64,000 bases of DNA from Clostridium putrefaciens (GCF_900461105.1 NZ_UFWZ01000001.1:1860001-1924000); one strand, 5' to 3'. Shown: positions 1 through 9,306, numbered from the stretch's first letter. A program made the numbers and translations. Notes: generated by a model not told the origin, from the sequence alone.

Positions 1-764
1 GAAACAGCTACTTTTCTATTATATTTTGAAGCTGCTGTTATTATCTGCTGAATTCTATGAATATTTGATGCGAAAGTAGCAACAATAATTCTTCCTTTAG
101 CTGTGGAAAATATATTTTTAAAAGTTTCTCCAACCGTACTTTCTGACATTGTGTATCCTGATCTTTCAACATTTGTACTATCTGCTAGCATAAGTAATAC
201 ACCTTTTCTTCCAAGATCAGCAAATCTAGATAAATCAGCTACATCTCCATCTATCGGTGTATAGTCTATCTTAAAATCTCCAGTATGGAGTATAGCTCCT
301 AATGGAGTATGGATAGCTATAGCTACAGAATCAGCTATGCTATGATTAGTTTTTATAAATTCTACAGATACACTTTGCAATTTAATTATATCTTTAGGAC
401 TTACCCTTATTAATTCTGTGGTGCTTAAAAGTCCATGTTCCTTAAGTTTTGTTTCTACTATTCCAAGTGTAAGCTTAGTTCCGTAAATAGGCACATTTAG
501 CTGTTTAAGAACATAAGGCAGTGCACCTATATGATCTTCGTGTCCATGAGTTAAGAATATTCCCCTTACCTTATCCTTGTTCTTTATAAGATATGTTACA
601 TCTGGTATTACTATATCTATACCAAACATATCCTCATCAGGGAACTTTAGCCCGCAGTCAATTACAATAATGTCCTCTTTATATTCTATGACGGTCAAAT
701 TTTTACCGATTTCATTGACTCCGCCAAGAGGAATTATCTTTACTTTTTCCTTTTCCTTTTTCAA
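1..764 (-). CDS. rnj: Ribonuclease J, 3' end outside window
   Basis: Metallo-beta-lactamase/beta-CASP ribonuclease J, a cytoplasmic 5'-3' exo- and endoribonuclease that matures and degrades RNA. The first 254 codons are present and the rest lies left of base 1. The N-terminus reads VKIIPLGGVNEIGKN, and the metal-binding motif HGHEDHIG falls at about residues 73-80, as in RNase J. The start is taken as TTG at 762-764, nine bases behind a clean AAGGAGG (774-780). The TTG five bases upstream runs at once into a stop. Fur-family, ruvX, ireB and alaS genes lie upstream in the same direction. Family certain; J1 versus J2 type not decidable. Confidence 0.93.
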   Translation of the reverse strand, partial: MKKEKEKVKIIPLGGVNEIGKNLTVIEYKEDIIVIDCGLKFPDEDMFGIDIVIPDVTYLIKNKDKVRGIFLTHGHEDHIGALPYVLKQLNVPIYGTKLTLGIVETKLKEHGLLSTTELIRVSPKDIIKLQSVSVEFIKTNHSIADSVAIAIHTPLGAILHTGDFKIDYTPIDGDVADLSRFADLGRKGVLLMLADSTNVERSGYTMSESTVGETFKNIFSTAKGRIIVATFASNIHRIQQIITAASKYNRKVAV

Positions 765-798
765 ATCAACTTTCCTCCTTTTATGTTAAAAACCACAG

Positions 799-1266
799 CT
801 AGTCTTTATTATCCTTTTTATAACATTCTTCGCAAATACCAAAAAACTTTACACTGTGATCTTTGATTTTGAATTTGTAGCCTTTTTCAATTTTTTCTTC
901 TAACGATTCTAAAAGATCCCCTTGAACCTCTATTACTTTTCCACAGTTATTACATATTAAATGATGATGTCTATGAGTTTCATCTTCATGAACTAATTCA
1001 TATCTACTACACCCATCATTTAAATCTAATTTATATATTATGCCAAGCTCCTCAAGTAAAACTATAGTTCTATATACTGTAGCTAAACCAATTTCAGGGC
1101 ATGTTTTTTTAACCTGATCATAAATTTCTTCAACGGTTAAATGACTTCCCTCATTATCGATTATAGTATCTACTATAGCCCTTCTTTGAGGAGTTAGCTT
1201 ATATCCTCTTTCTTTTAGATCTTCTTTTAATTTATTAATTTGTGCTGATGTTAAAATTGACATCAT
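799..1266 (-). CDS. fur: Fur-family metalloregulator
   Basis: DNA-binding repressor of the Fur/PerR/Zur family, 155 residues, the usual length. The N-terminal winged helix covers roughly residues 10-85 (TPQRRAIVDTI, GLATVYRTI recognition helix). The dimerisation domain follows with the HRHHHLICNNCGKVIEV metal-binding stretch and a second CxxC pair near the C-terminus (CEEC), typical of a structural zinc site. Two adjacent ATGs are possible starts (1266 or 1263). It follows the DUF1292 gene by 19 bases. Sequence alone does not separate Fur, PerR and Zur; Fur is the general call. A candidate Fur-like box lies at 19830-19848. Confidence 0.85.
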   Translation of the reverse strand: MMSILTSAQINKLKEDLKERGYKLTPQRRAIVDTIIDNEGSHLTVEEIYDQVKKTCPEIGLATVYRTIVLLEELGIIYKLDLNDGCSRYELVHEDETHRHHHLICNNCGKVIEVQGDLLESLEEKIEKGYKFKIKDHSVKFFGICEECYKKDNKD

Positions 1267-1285
1267 AAATACCCCATTTCACCAA

Positions 1286-1549
1286 TTAATTAAGCTGATC
1301 CTCTGAGAAAATTGCACCATAGGCTTCAGCTACCATTTCAAATTCTTCATCATTGTCTACAGTAACTAAAACATCATTTCCTTCATGATCTTTTAATATC
1401 TTTAAAGCAATTGCATCGGTTTCACTTTCCTGCATAGAAGATACTATTAAGTATTCATTTCCTTCTATATCAAACTTTGTAATTATTTCAAATTCAATTT
1501 CATTTCCCTCTTCGTCTTCAAGAACTACTGTATCTACGTTTTCTTCCAA
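1286..1549 (-). CDS. DUF1292 family protein (YrzB-like)
   Basis: Small acidic protein of 87 residues with the DUF1292 pattern (VVLEDEEGNEIEFEIITKFDIEGNEYLIV, here quoted only in part: DEEGNEIEFE). Its function is unknown. It sits between ruvX and fur, the order ireB-ruvX-yrzB common in Firmicutes, and is probably co-transcribed with them. The start is a TTG at 1547-1549 behind AGGGAGA; no ATG is available at that position. It has no membrane segment and probably acts in the cytoplasm. Confidence 0.8.
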   Translation of the reverse strand: MEENVDTVVLEDEEGNEIEFEIITKFDIEGNEYLIVSSMQESETDAIALKILKDHEGNDVLVTVDNDEEFEMVAEAYGAIFSEDQLN

Positions 1550-1605
1550 TTTATTCTCTCCCTTATTAATATCATTTTGAAAGTTACATCCATTTTCACT
1601 AAATG

Positions 1606-2019
1606 TTACTTAGAGATTCTATCTAAGTAACCTTGAAGTATATATGTAGCTGCAACCTTATCTATTATTTTCTTTCTCTTTGCTCTTGAAAGGTCTGCTT
1701 CTAACATTGCCCTTTCAGCAGCAACTGTTGTAAGTCTTTCATCCCACATTTGTATAGGTAAATTTAAAGCTTTTTTTATATGTTCTGTAAAGCTTAATAT
1801 ACTTTCTCCTTGAGGCCCTATGCTTCCATTCATATTTTTAGGTAGACCAACTACAATAGTCTCTACCCCATATTCTTCACATATTGTCCTAAGCTCGTCT
1901 AAGTCGCTTTTTTTATTTTTTCTTCTAATAGTTGTGATCCCTTGAGCTGTATAACCTAGAGGGTCACTTATAGCTACCCCAATAGTTTTAGTTCCCATAT
2001 CAAGTCCTAATATCCGCAT
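1606..2019 (-). CDS. ruvX: RuvX/YqgF RNase H-like nuclease
   Basis: YqgF family, 137 residues, RNase H fold. It was annotated as a Holliday junction resolvase and in E. coli is implicated in 5' maturation of pre-16S rRNA. The N-terminal [19 protein letters not shown] carries the first catalytic Asp, [13 protein letters not shown] is the middle motif, and MWDERLTT gives the acidic DER motif. Start ATG at 2017-2019 behind AAGGGG. It follows ireB across a stem-loop at 2045-2076, so read-through from ireB may be partial. Confidence 0.9.
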   Translation of the reverse strand: MRILGLDMGTKTIGVAISDPLGYTAQGITTIRRKNKKSDLDELRTICEEYGVETIVVGLPKNMNGSIGPQGESILSFTEHIKKALNLPIQMWDERLTTVAAERAMLEADLSRAKRKKIIDKVAATYILQGYLDRISK

Positions 2020-2044
2020 AAATTGTCCCCTTTTAAAATATTAA

Positions 2045-2076
2045 AATAATAAGTGCCCCAAAGGGCACTTATTATT
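2045..2076 (-). terminator. Stem-loop between ireB and ruvX
   Basis: Perfect 14-bp inverted repeat (2045-2058 with 2063-2076, core AAGTGCCC/GGGCACTT) and a 4-base loop. It is AT-rich at the base, so the minus transcript ends in a TTATTATTTTAA tract. The ireB stop codon (2072-2074) lies inside the stem. It is probably an intrinsic terminator or attenuator that sets how much ireB transcript reaches ruvX. Confidence 0.65.
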
Positions 2077-2326
2077 TTATACCTAAATAAGATTTTAAAA
2101 CTTCTTCAAGTATTTCATCTCTTTCAAGCTTTCTTACTAAAGCCCTCGCACCATTATAATTTGTTATATAAGTTGGATCTCCAGAAATTAAATAGCCTAC
2201 TAATTGATTTACAGGATTATATCCCTTTTCCTGCAAAGAATCAAAAACCTCTGTAAGTATCTTTTTAGTTAAAGCTTGTTTATCCCTATCAAAATCAAAC
2301 TGCATAGTATTTTCATTATTACTCAT
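2072..2326 (-). CDS. ireB: IreB family regulatory phosphoprotein (DUF965)
   Basis: 84-residue member of the IreB/YrzL (DUF965) family. In Enterococcus IreB is phosphorylated by the PASTA kinase IreK and tunes cephalosporin resistance. The family core is clear: FDFDRDK near the N-terminus, then [21 protein letters not shown] and the terminal YLGIK. ATG at 2324-2326 is the only good start in frame; a stop (TAG) lies nine codons upstream. No SD lies next to this ATG. The nearest, AAGGGGG at 2367-2373, is about 40 bases upstream beyond a small hairpin (2333-2362). The gene follows alaS, the order seen in many Firmicutes. Confidence 0.88.
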   Translation of the reverse strand: MSNNENTMQFDFDRDKQALTKKILTEVFDSLQEKGYNPVNQLVGYLISGDPTYITNYNGARALVRKLERDEILEEVLKSYLGIK

Positions 2327-2332
2327 ATTTTT

Positions 2333-2373
2333 GCTGCAAAAAAACTAAAAGTTTAAAGCAGCTTCACCCCCTT
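2333..2373 (-). promoter_or_regulatory. Displaced SD plus hairpin before ireB
   Basis: AAGGGGG (2367-2373) is a strong SD but stands about 40 bases from the ireB ATG. Between them GCTGC/GCAGC (2358-2362 with 2333-2337), plus an inner AAAC/GTTT pairing, can form a hairpin that would shorten the gap to about ten bases. This is a reading by eye; no folding was computed. The remaining gap to the alaS stop (2375-2566) shows only AT-rich sequence. Confidence 0.35.
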
Positions 2374-2566
2374 ACACATTATGAATTAAATGTAAGAATG
2401 ATATTTCAATATATATTGTTTATCTTTACATCTACACTTATTCAAATCCTCGATGTTCATATTTATATTATAAATCAAAACATCCAAATTGTACACTACA
2501 TAAATTATGAGTTTAGAATAAAAAAAATTAGGAAGAAATTATACCTATTTATAATTGAAAAGATTT

Positions 2567-5206
2567 TTACTTTATTAATTCTTTAAGTGTTTCTTCTACG
2601 CTTTCTAAAGCTTCTTTAATCTTCTCAATATTCTTCCCACCAGCTTCTGCCATATCAGGTCTTCCGCCTCCGCCTCCGCCAGCTATAGTTGCAGCTTTCT
2701 TTATTATCTTGCCGCAATGTACGCCTTTAGATACCGCATCCTTTGATGCCATAGCGACTAGATTAACCTTATTTTCTTTGCTACTAGCAAGAACTATTAA
2801 ACTATTTTGAATCTTATTCCTTAATTTATCTGCAATCTCTCTCAACTCATTTGAATCCATATTTTGAAGTTCAGATGTTATTATTTTAAATCCAAACACA
2901 TCTTTTACATCATTTAACATTTCATCTTCTAATCCTTTTGCAAGTTCAGATTTCAACTGATAAATTTCTTTTTCTTTATCCTTTAACTCTTCAATATTAC
3001 TATTAATTTTAACTATAAGGTCCTTTTCCGAACATTTTAAAATTGAAGAACTCTCTTTTAGTCGCATTTCCTTGTTTTCAAGATAATCTATAGACTTAAA
3101 TCCAGTTATAGCCTCTACTCTTCTTATCCCTGAAGCTACCCCTGATTCAGATAAAATCTTAAACAATCCTATCTCTCCAGAATTATTAACATGGGTTCCT
3201 CCACAAAGTTCTTTACTAAAAGATTCTATAGATACAACCCTTACATTTTCTTTGTATTTATCCTCAAATAGAGCTATAGCACCAGTATCTTTAGCCTCCT
3301 TTATAGTCATTTCTTCTGTAGTTACTTTAAATGCTTCCATTATTTTTTCATTAACAAGCATCTCTACTTCTTTTATTTGCGTCCATGTAACTCCTTCAAA
3401 ATGCGTAAAGTCAAATCTTAACTTATCCTCATCTACGTAAGACCCCGACTGTGCAATATGATTTCCTAAAACTCTTTTTAAAGCTTCATGTAATAAATGA
3501 GTAGCTGTGTGGTTTCTACAAATAGCTTTTCTTCGCTTATGATTTAACTCTAAGTTAACCACATCATTAATAGATACTTCTCCATTAATAACATTAACAA
3601 AATGCATTATCTTTCCTGAGATATTCTTCTTACAATCATAAACATCAGCTTTAAAGAAGTCATTTTCTATGATTCCTTGGTCTCCTACTTGCCCACCCAT
3701 TTCTGCATAAAACGGTGTACTTTCTACTAATATAATTCCACTTTCTCCAGCTTTTAAAGTAGATACGTTTTCTTCTCCCTTTATTAAAAGCAATACTTTC
3801 GAAGTATCTTTAAATCTTTTATACCCTACAAAGTTAGAATTTAAATCTTTATCTATGCCTTCCAATATGCCGCTATTACTTCCCATATAGTTTGTTTCAT
3901 TCCTAGCACCTCTTGCTCTTTTTCTTTGAAGTTCCATTTCTTTATTAAATCCTTCTACATCTACAGTTAACCCTTTTTCATTCAATATTTCTTCAGTTAA
4001 CTCTAAAGGGAATCCAAAGGTATCGTAAAGTTTAAAAGCCTTAATTCCTTCTAAAGAGGTTTTACCTTCCTTTTGGAATTCTTGTATATATTCTTTTAAT
4101 ATGTCTATGCCTGCATCAATAGTTTCATTAAACCTTTCTTCTTCTAGTAGTATAACTTTATTTATATACTCTTTTTTATCTATTAACTCTTTATATGCGC
4201 CACCATAATTTTCTATTACCTTTTCAACTATGTCATTAATAAATGTTCTTTTTATTCCTAAAAGCCTTCCATGTCTTGCAGCTCTTCTAAGAAGTCTTCT
4301 TAATACATAACCTCTTCCTTCATTAGAAGGTAAAACTCCATCGGCTATTAAAAAAGCCACACTTTTAGCATGATCTGCTATTATCCTTAAAGACACATCA
4401 ACATTTTTTTCTTTTCCATAAGTAACCTTTGATATGGTTGCTACTTGTAATAGTATATCCTTTATACTATCAATTTCAAATATATTTTCTGTTCCTTGCA
4501 TAATTGTAGCAATTCTTTCAAGCCCCATACCTGTATCAATATTAGGATGGTCTAACTTATTATATACTCCATTTTCATCCTTATTAAATTGAGTAAATAC
4601 CAGGTTCCAAAATTCCACTATTCTATCATTTTCTGAAGCTTCAATGAAATCTTCCTTAGTTTTTATTTCACCTTCACCTCTATCAAAGTGTATTTCTGAG
4701 CATGGTCCACAAGGTCCTTGACCTATCTCCCAGAAGTTATCTTCTTTTCCTAATCTAAATATCATATTTGGATCTATATCTGTTTTATTTACCCATATAT
4801 CAAAAGCTTCATCATCTTCTAAATAAATAGTTACATATAACTTATCTTTTGGTATATCTAAAACCTTAGTAACAAACTCCCAAGACCATGGTATTATTTC
4901 ATCTTTAAAGTAGTCTCCAAATGAAAAGTTACCTAACATTTCAAAAAAGGTAGCATGCCTTGAAGTCTTACCTACATTATCTATGTCTCCTGTTCTGATG
5001 CATTTTTGGCATGTGGTCACCCTTTTACTTGGTGGCGTTTTAAGCCCTGTAAAATAAGGCTTTAATGGTGCCATACCTGCATTTATAAGTAGTAAGCTTT
5101 TATCTTCTTTTGGAACTAACGGAAAACTTTCTATTACCAAATGATTTTTAGCCTCGAAAAATTTCAAATATGTTTCTCTTAATTCATTCAAACTCATGTA
5201 TTTCAT
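2567..5206 (-). CDS. alaS: Alanyl-tRNA synthetase
   Basis: Class II alanine-tRNA ligase, 879 residues with the start at ATG 5204-5206 ([10 protein letters not shown]). That start fits the GGGGG SD at 5216-5220 better than the ATG six bases upstream. Class II catalytic core ([26 protein letters not shown]) occupies roughly the first 450 residues. The editing domain carries the zinc motif [11 protein letters not shown] and a later CGGTH. A C-Ala domain with a coiled coil and [15 protein letters not shown] ends the protein. Expression is controlled by the T-box leader at 5252-5448. No domain is missing. Confidence 0.97.
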   Translation of the reverse strand: MKYMSLNELRETYLKFFEAKNHLVIESFPLVPKEDKSLLLINAGMAPLKPYFTGLKTPPSKRVTTCQKCIRTGDIDNVGKTSRHATFFEMLGNFSFGDYFKDEIIPWSWEFVTKVLDIPKDKLYVTIYLEDDEAFDIWVNKTDIDPNMIFRLGKEDNFWEIGQGPCGPCSEIHFDRGEGEIKTKEDFIEASENDRIVEFWNLVFTQFNKDENGVYNKLDHPNIDTGMGLERIATIMQGTENIFEIDSIKDILLQVATISKVTYGKEKNVDVSLRIIADHAKSVAFLIADGVLPSNEGRGYVLRRLLRRAARHGRLLGIKRTFINDIVEKVIENYGGAYKELIDKKEYINKVILLEEERFNETIDAGIDILKEYIQEFQKEGKTSLEGIKAFKLYDTFGFPLELTEEILNEKGLTVDVEGFNKEMELQRKRARGARNETNYMGSNSGILEGIDKDLNSNFVGYKRFKDTSKVLLLIKGEENVSTLKAGESGIILVESTPFYAEMGGQVGDQGIIENDFFKADVYDCKKNISGKIMHFVNVINGEVSINDVVNLELNHKRRKAICRNHTATHLLHEALKRVLGNHIAQSGSYVDEDKLRFDFTHFEGVTWTQIKEVEMLVNEKIMEAFKVTTEEMTIKEAKDTGAIALFEDKYKENVRVVSIESFSKELCGGTHVNNSGEIGLFKILSESGVASGIRRVEAITGFKSIDYLENKEMRLKESSSILKCSEKDLIVKINSNIEELKDKEKEIYQLKSELAKGLEDEMLNDVKDVFGFKIITSELQNMDSNELREIADKLRNKIQNSLIVLASSKENKVNLVAMASKDAVSKGVHCGKIIKKAATIAGGGGGGRPDMAEAGGKNIEKIKEALESVEETLKELIK

Positions 5207-5251
5207 ATACATATGCCCCCTAATATAATTTTTATAAAATTGAAACAAAAA

Positions 5252-5280
5252 AAACTCTCATCCCAAACAGGGACGAAAGC
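5252..5280 (-). terminator. T-box terminator hairpin of alaS leader
   Basis: Ten-bp stem (CTTTCGTCCC with GGGATGAGAG, one G-U class mismatch tolerated) and a five-base loop, followed on the minus strand by an eight-base T run (5245-5252). It lies directly after the T-box motif, which can pair with its 5' arm to form the antiterminator. It ends transcription when tRNA-Ala is charged. Confidence 0.85.
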
Positions 5281-5448
5281 TATACTTCCGCGGTACCACC
5301 CTAATTATGCATATTAAATGCATCTCTTTAATATTTAGCTCTGAGATAGCTTTCATCCCTTAATTTAAGAAGTTTTCACCGCACACTTCCTCTCTATATA
5401 AATCTAATAGGACTACTCTTTCTCTTCACAGCTAAAATATTTATTTAT
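5252..5448 (-). ncRNA. T-box riboswitch leader (alanine)
   Basis: tRNA-sensing leader of alaS. The conserved T-box AGGGTGGTACCGCGG is read on the minus strand at about 5288-5302, followed by the terminator hairpin and T run. Stem I features are visible upstream: AGAGAG, then GCGGTGAAAAC, then GGGATGAAAGCTATCTC. A GCT at 5348-5350 sits where the specifier codon is expected, matching alanine. Uncharged tRNA-Ala would stabilise the antiterminator and allow read-through into alaS. The specifier assignment is inference; the T-box itself is unmistakable. Confidence 0.92.
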
Positions 5449-5454
5449 ATGAAG

Positions 5455-5483
5455 ATTATAGATTATACTTATATTTATGTCAA
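5455..5483 (-). promoter_or_regulatory. Sigma-A promoter of the alaS T-box leader
   Basis: Consensus -35 TTGACA (5478-5483), 17-base spacer and -10 TATAAT (5455-5460) on the minus strand. A start near 5448 gives a leader of about 200 bases before the terminator, the normal size for a T-box. Confidence 0.8.
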
Positions 5484-5500
5484 TATTTTAAGAAATATTT

Positions 5501-6520
5501 TTAAAATAAGTAGTAGTTTATATCCTCATAAACAACCTTTATAATAACACCTATAGGAACCGCAACAATAAGCCCTAATAGCCCACCTAGTTTGCCTCCT
5601 ATTAATATCAATAAGATAATTATCATAGGATGCATGGATGTGCTGTAACCTATGATCTTAGGGGATACAACATCTCCTTCTATTTGTTGAATTATATATA
5701 AAAACAGTGTAATCCATAATGCCTTTTCTGTAGACTTAAATAAAGCCATAATTATAATAGGAACTGCTCCAAACAAAGGTCCAAAGTAAGGTATTATGTT
5801 AAAGAGTCCATTTATCAAGGATAACAATAAAGGGAATTCTATTTTAAAAACTACTAGTGATACAAATGTAAAAATCCAAATCACAAAGGAAAGTATAAAT
5901 TGACTTATTATATATCGTCCTAATATCTCATCTATATCTTTAGCAATGTTAGTTACAACCCTTCTATTTTTAACTGGAAAGATCATAAGAAACTTCTCTG
6001 AAATAACCTTTTCATCTATTAAAAAATAATAAGATAAAACAGGAACTACCGCATAGCCTAAAGAATTTTCTCCAATTTCTATTATAGTCTCTACAGTACT
6101 ATTTGAAATATCAACTATATATCTATTTACTTTTTCCCCTATTAATTCTTCTAATACCATTAGGGTTTTATTATTAGATAACCTTAACCTTTCATATATA
6201 TTGCTTATAAAGCTTTCTATATACTCTAACCTAGGATATAAGTTTTTACTTTCTCTAATTATTATAGGTATTATTGTAATAAATGAAAATATAAATAACA
6301 CTAAAAAAAAGCTTATAATAAATATTGCTGAAATCTTTTTATTTATTCCAAGTTGCATAACCTTTTTGTGAACTGGTTTTAAGCTATAGGCTAGTATAAA
6401 TGAAAGTATAGCTATACTCCCTAATTTCCTAACTATGTCAATAGAAAATAATATATATACTATTAATAATAAGCCTATAAATATAACTAAGCATTTTATC
6501 TTTTTATTTAAAACCTTCAT
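5501..6520 (-). CDS. AI-2E family transporter (PerM-like)
   Basis: Polytopic membrane protein of 339 residues in the AI-2E/PerM (UPF0118) family, whose members export varied substrates; the true substrate is unknown. Hydrophobic segments lie near residues 10-50, 60-85, 145-170, 200-230, 235-270 and 290-335. Family marks include NGLFNIIPYFGPLFGAVP in the central part and LLGLIVAVPIGVIIK at the end. Start ATG 6518-6520. It follows the PRC-barrel gene by 22 bases and is probably co-transcribed with it. Its stop lies just upstream of the alaS promoter. Confidence 0.85.
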   Translation of the reverse strand: MKVLNKKIKCLVIFIGLLLIVYILFSIDIVRKLGSIAILSFILAYSLKPVHKKVMQLGINKKISAIFIISFFLVLFIFSFITIIPIIIRESKNLYPRLEYIESFISNIYERLRLSNNKTLMVLEELIGEKVNRYIVDISNSTVETIIEIGENSLGYAVVPVLSYYFLIDEKVISEKFLMIFPVKNRRVVTNIAKDIDEILGRYIISQFILSFVIWIFTFVSLVVFKIEFPLLLSLINGLFNIIPYFGPLFGAVPIIIMALFKSTEKALWITLFLYIIQQIEGDVVSPKIIGYSTSMHPMIIILLILIGGKLGGLLGLIVAVPIGVIIKVVYEDINYYLF

Positions 6521-6542
6521 ATTCTTACCTCTATAATAGAGC

Positions 6543-7034
6543 TTACCATAACCTTTTAATTGGTAAGTTCACAAATTCTATTCCTTCCTTTTTACAAATA
6601 ATTATATTATCATCACCCAATATAAGATTTCTTGGTGATATTATCTTTTTGTTACTAAATAACTTATATAAAAAACCTTCACATATTACCACTGCTTTTA
6701 TAGTGTAATCTTCAGGGTCTATTATTATATCTTCCAAAAAACCTATTATATTACCCTCCTTATCTATAACTTCTAAGTGTCTTATACTATTAAACTCTAA
6801 GAAGCTATTATTACATTTACCTTTCGCTATTATTCTTTCATTTATGTATATTATATCCTTAATAGAAATGTTTATATCCTTTGCTATTAGAGATTGAGAC
6901 GATATTTTAAACCCTGTAACTTTAGCTTTTGAAAAATTAATTAAAATATCCTTAACCGTCCCCATACTCTTACCATCTTTATCTATAACCTTTTTAAAAA
7001 TTATATCTTTATATCTCCACATACTATAAATCAT
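6543..7034 (-). CDS. PRC-barrel domain protein
   Basis: About 160 residues with two PRC-barrel repeats, each beginning with a short strand and a GxxxGxxxDI pattern: DKDGKSMGTVKDILI near residue 18 and DKEGNIIGFLEDIIIDPED near residue 92. The family (RimM C-terminal-like) mediates protein or membrane association; the role here is unknown. Two starts are possible: 7034, close to a GGGA, or ATG 7020-7022, which gives better spacing. It is followed by the AI-2E transporter gene. Confidence 0.75.
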   Translation of the reverse strand: MIYSMWRYKDIIFKKVIDKDGKSMGTVKDILINFSKAKVTGFKISSQSLIAKDINISIKDIIYINERIIAKGKCNNSFLEFNSIRHLEVIDKEGNIIGFLEDIIIDPEDYTIKAVVICEGFLYKLFSNKKIISPRNLILGDDNIIICKKEGIEFVNLPIKRLW

Positions 7035-7102
7035 CCCTATCTTTTAAATAACTTCTCTTATTAAACTTAATTATGCTTATATATATATGTTGCCTAATAA
7101 CG

Positions 7103-7131
7103 CAAAAATAATACCCATGATTGGGTATTAT
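7103..7131 (-). terminator. Terminator after iscU
   Basis: ATAATACCCA (7108-7117) pairs perfectly with TGGGTATTAT (7122-7131) across a four-base loop, and the minus transcript continues into TTTTTGCG. It ends the iscR-nifS-iscU transcript. Confidence 0.8.
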
Positions 7132-7155
7132 CTTTGTATATCATATATTTAATAT

Positions 7156-7587
7156 CTATTCTCCATGAACTTCACTATGTAATTCATCATGGTTATGTTC
7201 TTTGTAATCCCATGGTTTAAGCCCAATAGATTCTCTATAATTGTTTATAGCTTTATGAATTGCTTCTTCTGCCAAAACTGAACAGTGCATTTTAATAGCT
7301 GGCAGACCATCTAAGGCTTCTGCAACAGCTTTATTAGTTAATTCCCATGCATCTTCTAAAGACTTACCTTTTATAAGTTCAGTTGCCATACTTGATGATG
7401 CTATAGCTGATCCACATCCAAAAGTCATAAACTTAACATCTACTATTATATTATCTTCAACCTTCATATATATCTTCATGATATCTCCACATTTAGCATT
7501 TCCAACTTCACCAATACCATTTGCATCTGTTATTTCCCCTACATTTCTTGGATTTCTAAAATGATCCATTACCATATCGCTATACAT
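7156..7587 (-). CDS. iscU: Fe-S cluster assembly scaffold IscU/NifU
   Basis: Scaffold on which Fe-S clusters are built from NifS-derived sulfur, 143 residues. Ligand cysteines appear in GNAKCGDIMKIY, FMTFGCGSAIASSSMATELIKG and LPAIKMHCSVLAEEAI, the three-Cys pattern of the family. The start is ATG 7585-7587 (MYSDMVMDHFRNPRNVG), placed by the AAGGGGGAA SD; the longer upstream reading overlaps the end of nifS. It has a C-terminal HNHDELHSEVHGE tail. It lies immediately downstream of nifS in one operon. Confidence 0.95.
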   Translation of the reverse strand: MYSDMVMDHFRNPRNVGEITDANGIGEVGNAKCGDIMKIYMKVEDNIIVDVKFMTFGCGSAIASSSMATELIKGKSLEDAWELTNKAVAEALDGLPAIKMHCSVLAEEAIHKAINNYRESIGLKPWDYKEHNHDELHSEVHGE

Positions 7588-7588
7588 A

Positions 7589-8773
7589 TTAAATTTCCCC
7601 CTTCTTAATAAAGTCATGCCATAAAGGTGACATATTTCTAAGTCTATTTATTATTTTAGGTACCACAGATAATAAGTAATCTACTTCTTCTTCTGTGTTA
7701 CCATCACCTATAGATAACCTCAATGAGCCATGTGCTCTTTCATGATTAAGCCCTATAGCTAGGAGGACATGCGATGGATCAAGTGCCCCCGAGGTACAGG
7801 CACTTCCGCTAGATGCACAAACATTCATATCATCTAATGATAATAATATACCTTCACCCTCTATAAATCTAAAACATACATTAACGTTACCTGGTAACCT
7901 ATTTTCACTTACAGGTCCATTTAATTTAGTATGGGGGATCTCCATAAGTCCAGTTATAAGCTTATCTCGTAACATTATAAGTCGTCTACTGCTTTTATCC
8001 ATTTCATTTACTGCCATCTCCAAAGCCTTACTAAGTCCTACTATACCTGCTATATTTTCTGTTCCTGCTCTTTTACCTCTTTCTTGAGCCCCACCATGAA
8101 TTAAATTATCAATTTTTATTCCTTTTCTAATATACAAAGCTCCTACGCCTTTAGGTCCATAAAATTTATGGGCTGCAAGAGATAACATATCTATATTCAT
8201 TTCTTTAACATCTACTGGTATATGCCCTACAGCTTGAACTGCGTCCGTATGAAATACAACATTTTTTTCTCTACAAATTTGTCCTATTTCTTTTATGGGC
8301 TGTATTGTACCAATTTCATTATTAGCGAACATTATTGAAACTAATATGGTACTATCCTTTATAGCCGATTTTAACTGTTCTAAGTTTATAAATCCTTCTT
8401 GATCCACATCCAAATATGTAACTTCGAAACCGTGTTTTTCTAAATATGCACAAGAGTGAAGTACAGCATGATGTTCTATCTTACTTGTTATTATATGGTT
8501 ACCTTTGTTAAAGTTTGCAAACGCAAACCCTTTTATAGCAAAATTATCTGCCTCAGTCCCCCCACCCGTAAAGAATATTTCATTCCTTTCAGCATTTATA
8601 GCCTTGGCCACCTTATCCCTACTGGCATCTATTACCTTTCTCGTATCTCTTGATATTGAGTATACTGATGAGGGATTACCGTAATGTTCACTAAAATAGG
8701 GTATCATCTCATCTAACACCTCTTTTTTTGTATATGTAGTTGCAGCATAATCCATATATACTACCTTTTGCAT
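7589..8773 (-). CDS. nifS: Cysteine desulfurase, NifS/IscS type
   Basis: PLP-dependent enzyme that takes sulfur from cysteine and passes it as persulfide to IscU, 394 residues. MDYAATTYTKKEV opens the fold, THHAVLHS-type residues (KIEHHAVLHSC) and AHKFYGPKGVGALYIRKG hold the PLP lysine, and the catalytic loop reads SGSACTSGALDPSHVL. Start ATG 8771-8773 behind AAGGAG. It lies between iscR (12 bases upstream) and iscU (adjacent), a self-contained housekeeping Fe-S operon. Confidence 0.96.
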   Translation of the reverse strand: MQKVVYMDYAATTYTKKEVLDEMIPYFSEHYGNPSSVYSISRDTRKVIDASRDKVAKAINAERNEIFFTGGGTEADNFAIKGFAFANFNKGNHIITSKIEHHAVLHSCAYLEKHGFEVTYLDVDQEGFINLEQLKSAIKDSTILVSIMFANNEIGTIQPIKEIGQICREKNVVFHTDAVQAVGHIPVDVKEMNIDMLSLAAHKFYGPKGVGALYIRKGIKIDNLIHGGAQERGKRAGTENIAGIVGLSKALEMAVNEMDKSSRRLIMLRDKLITGLMEIPHTKLNGPVSENRLPGNVNVCFRFIEGEGILLSLDDMNVCASSGSACTSGALDPSHVLLAIGLNHERAHGSLRLSIGDGNTEEEVDYLLSVVPKIINRLRNMSPLWHDFIKKGEI

Positions 8774-8785
8774 ATTATCAGCTCC

Positions 8786-9229
8786 TTACTTTTGAATTTT
8801 AACTTTTTGGCTTGAAGACTGCATTCTCATATAGTCATCCACCATATCTTTTAAAGTAACAGATTGCATAACACTGTCTATGCTATTTTTTACTTTAGCC
8901 CAAAGAAGTCTTGTAGCACAGCAATCCATGTTATTACAATGAGTACCTTCAACACAATCTGAAATTTCTATTGGTCCTTCTAAAACTTCTATAATATCTG
9001 CAACAGTTATATCTTCTGGTTTTCTATTTAAAATGTATCCTCCCTTTGCCCCTCTTACGCTTTTTATTATATTAGCTTTTCTAAGAGGAGAGAATAACTG
9101 TTCAAGATAATACTCTGATATATTTTGTCTTTCTGATATACTTTTAATTGAGATAGGTGTTTCATCGCAATTTATAGCTAAATCAAGCATTGCCTTTACA
9201 CCATATCTGCCTTTAGTAGATAATTTCAT
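8786..9229 (-). CDS. iscR: Rrf2-family regulator, IscR-like
   Basis: Rrf2 winged-helix regulator, 147 residues from ATG 9227-9229 (MKLSTKGRYGVKAMLDLA), behind AGGAGTG. The HTH region is ISIKSISERQNISEYYLEQLF and the wing KSVRGAKGGYIL. Three cysteines in CVEGTHCNNMDCC near residues 93-105 match the cluster-binding set of IscR, so it probably senses Fe-S status and controls its own operon. CymR, the Firmicute cysteine regulator, is the other Rrf2 option but lacks such a cysteine cluster. Confidence 0.88.
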   Translation of the reverse strand: MKLSTKGRYGVKAMLDLAINCDETPISIKSISERQNISEYYLEQLFSPLRKANIIKSVRGAKGGYILNRKPEDITVADIIEVLEGPIEISDCVEGTHCNNMDCCATRLLWAKVKNSIDSVMQSVTLKDMVDDYMRMQSSSQKVKIQK

Positions 9230-9277
9230 ATTAATCACTCCTATTAATGTTGAGTGTTCCACTTGGTTTTCATAATA

Positions 9278-9306
9278 ATTTTATCAAATCAGACTAGAAT
9301 TGTCAA
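9278..9306 (-). promoter_or_regulatory. iscR operon promoter
   Basis: -35 TTGACA (9301-9306), 17-base spacer and -10 TAAAAT (9278-9283) on the minus strand. It overlaps the stop codon and last codons of rarA. Its position about 50 bases before the iscR start makes it the likely operon promoter. Confidence 0.72.

Noticed and set aside
577-789. Plus-strand ORF opposite the RNase J gene
   Set aside because: It mirrors the conserved RNase J coding frame and has no SD or recognisable protein; a shadow.
2398-2586. Plus-strand ORF in the gap before alaS
   Set aside because: AT-rich, low-complexity translation, no SD, runs into the alaS 3' end.
6548-6573. Hairpin at the end of the PRC-barrel gene as a terminator
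   Set aside because: Only seven bp, no T run, and the AI-2E gene follows closely in the same direction.
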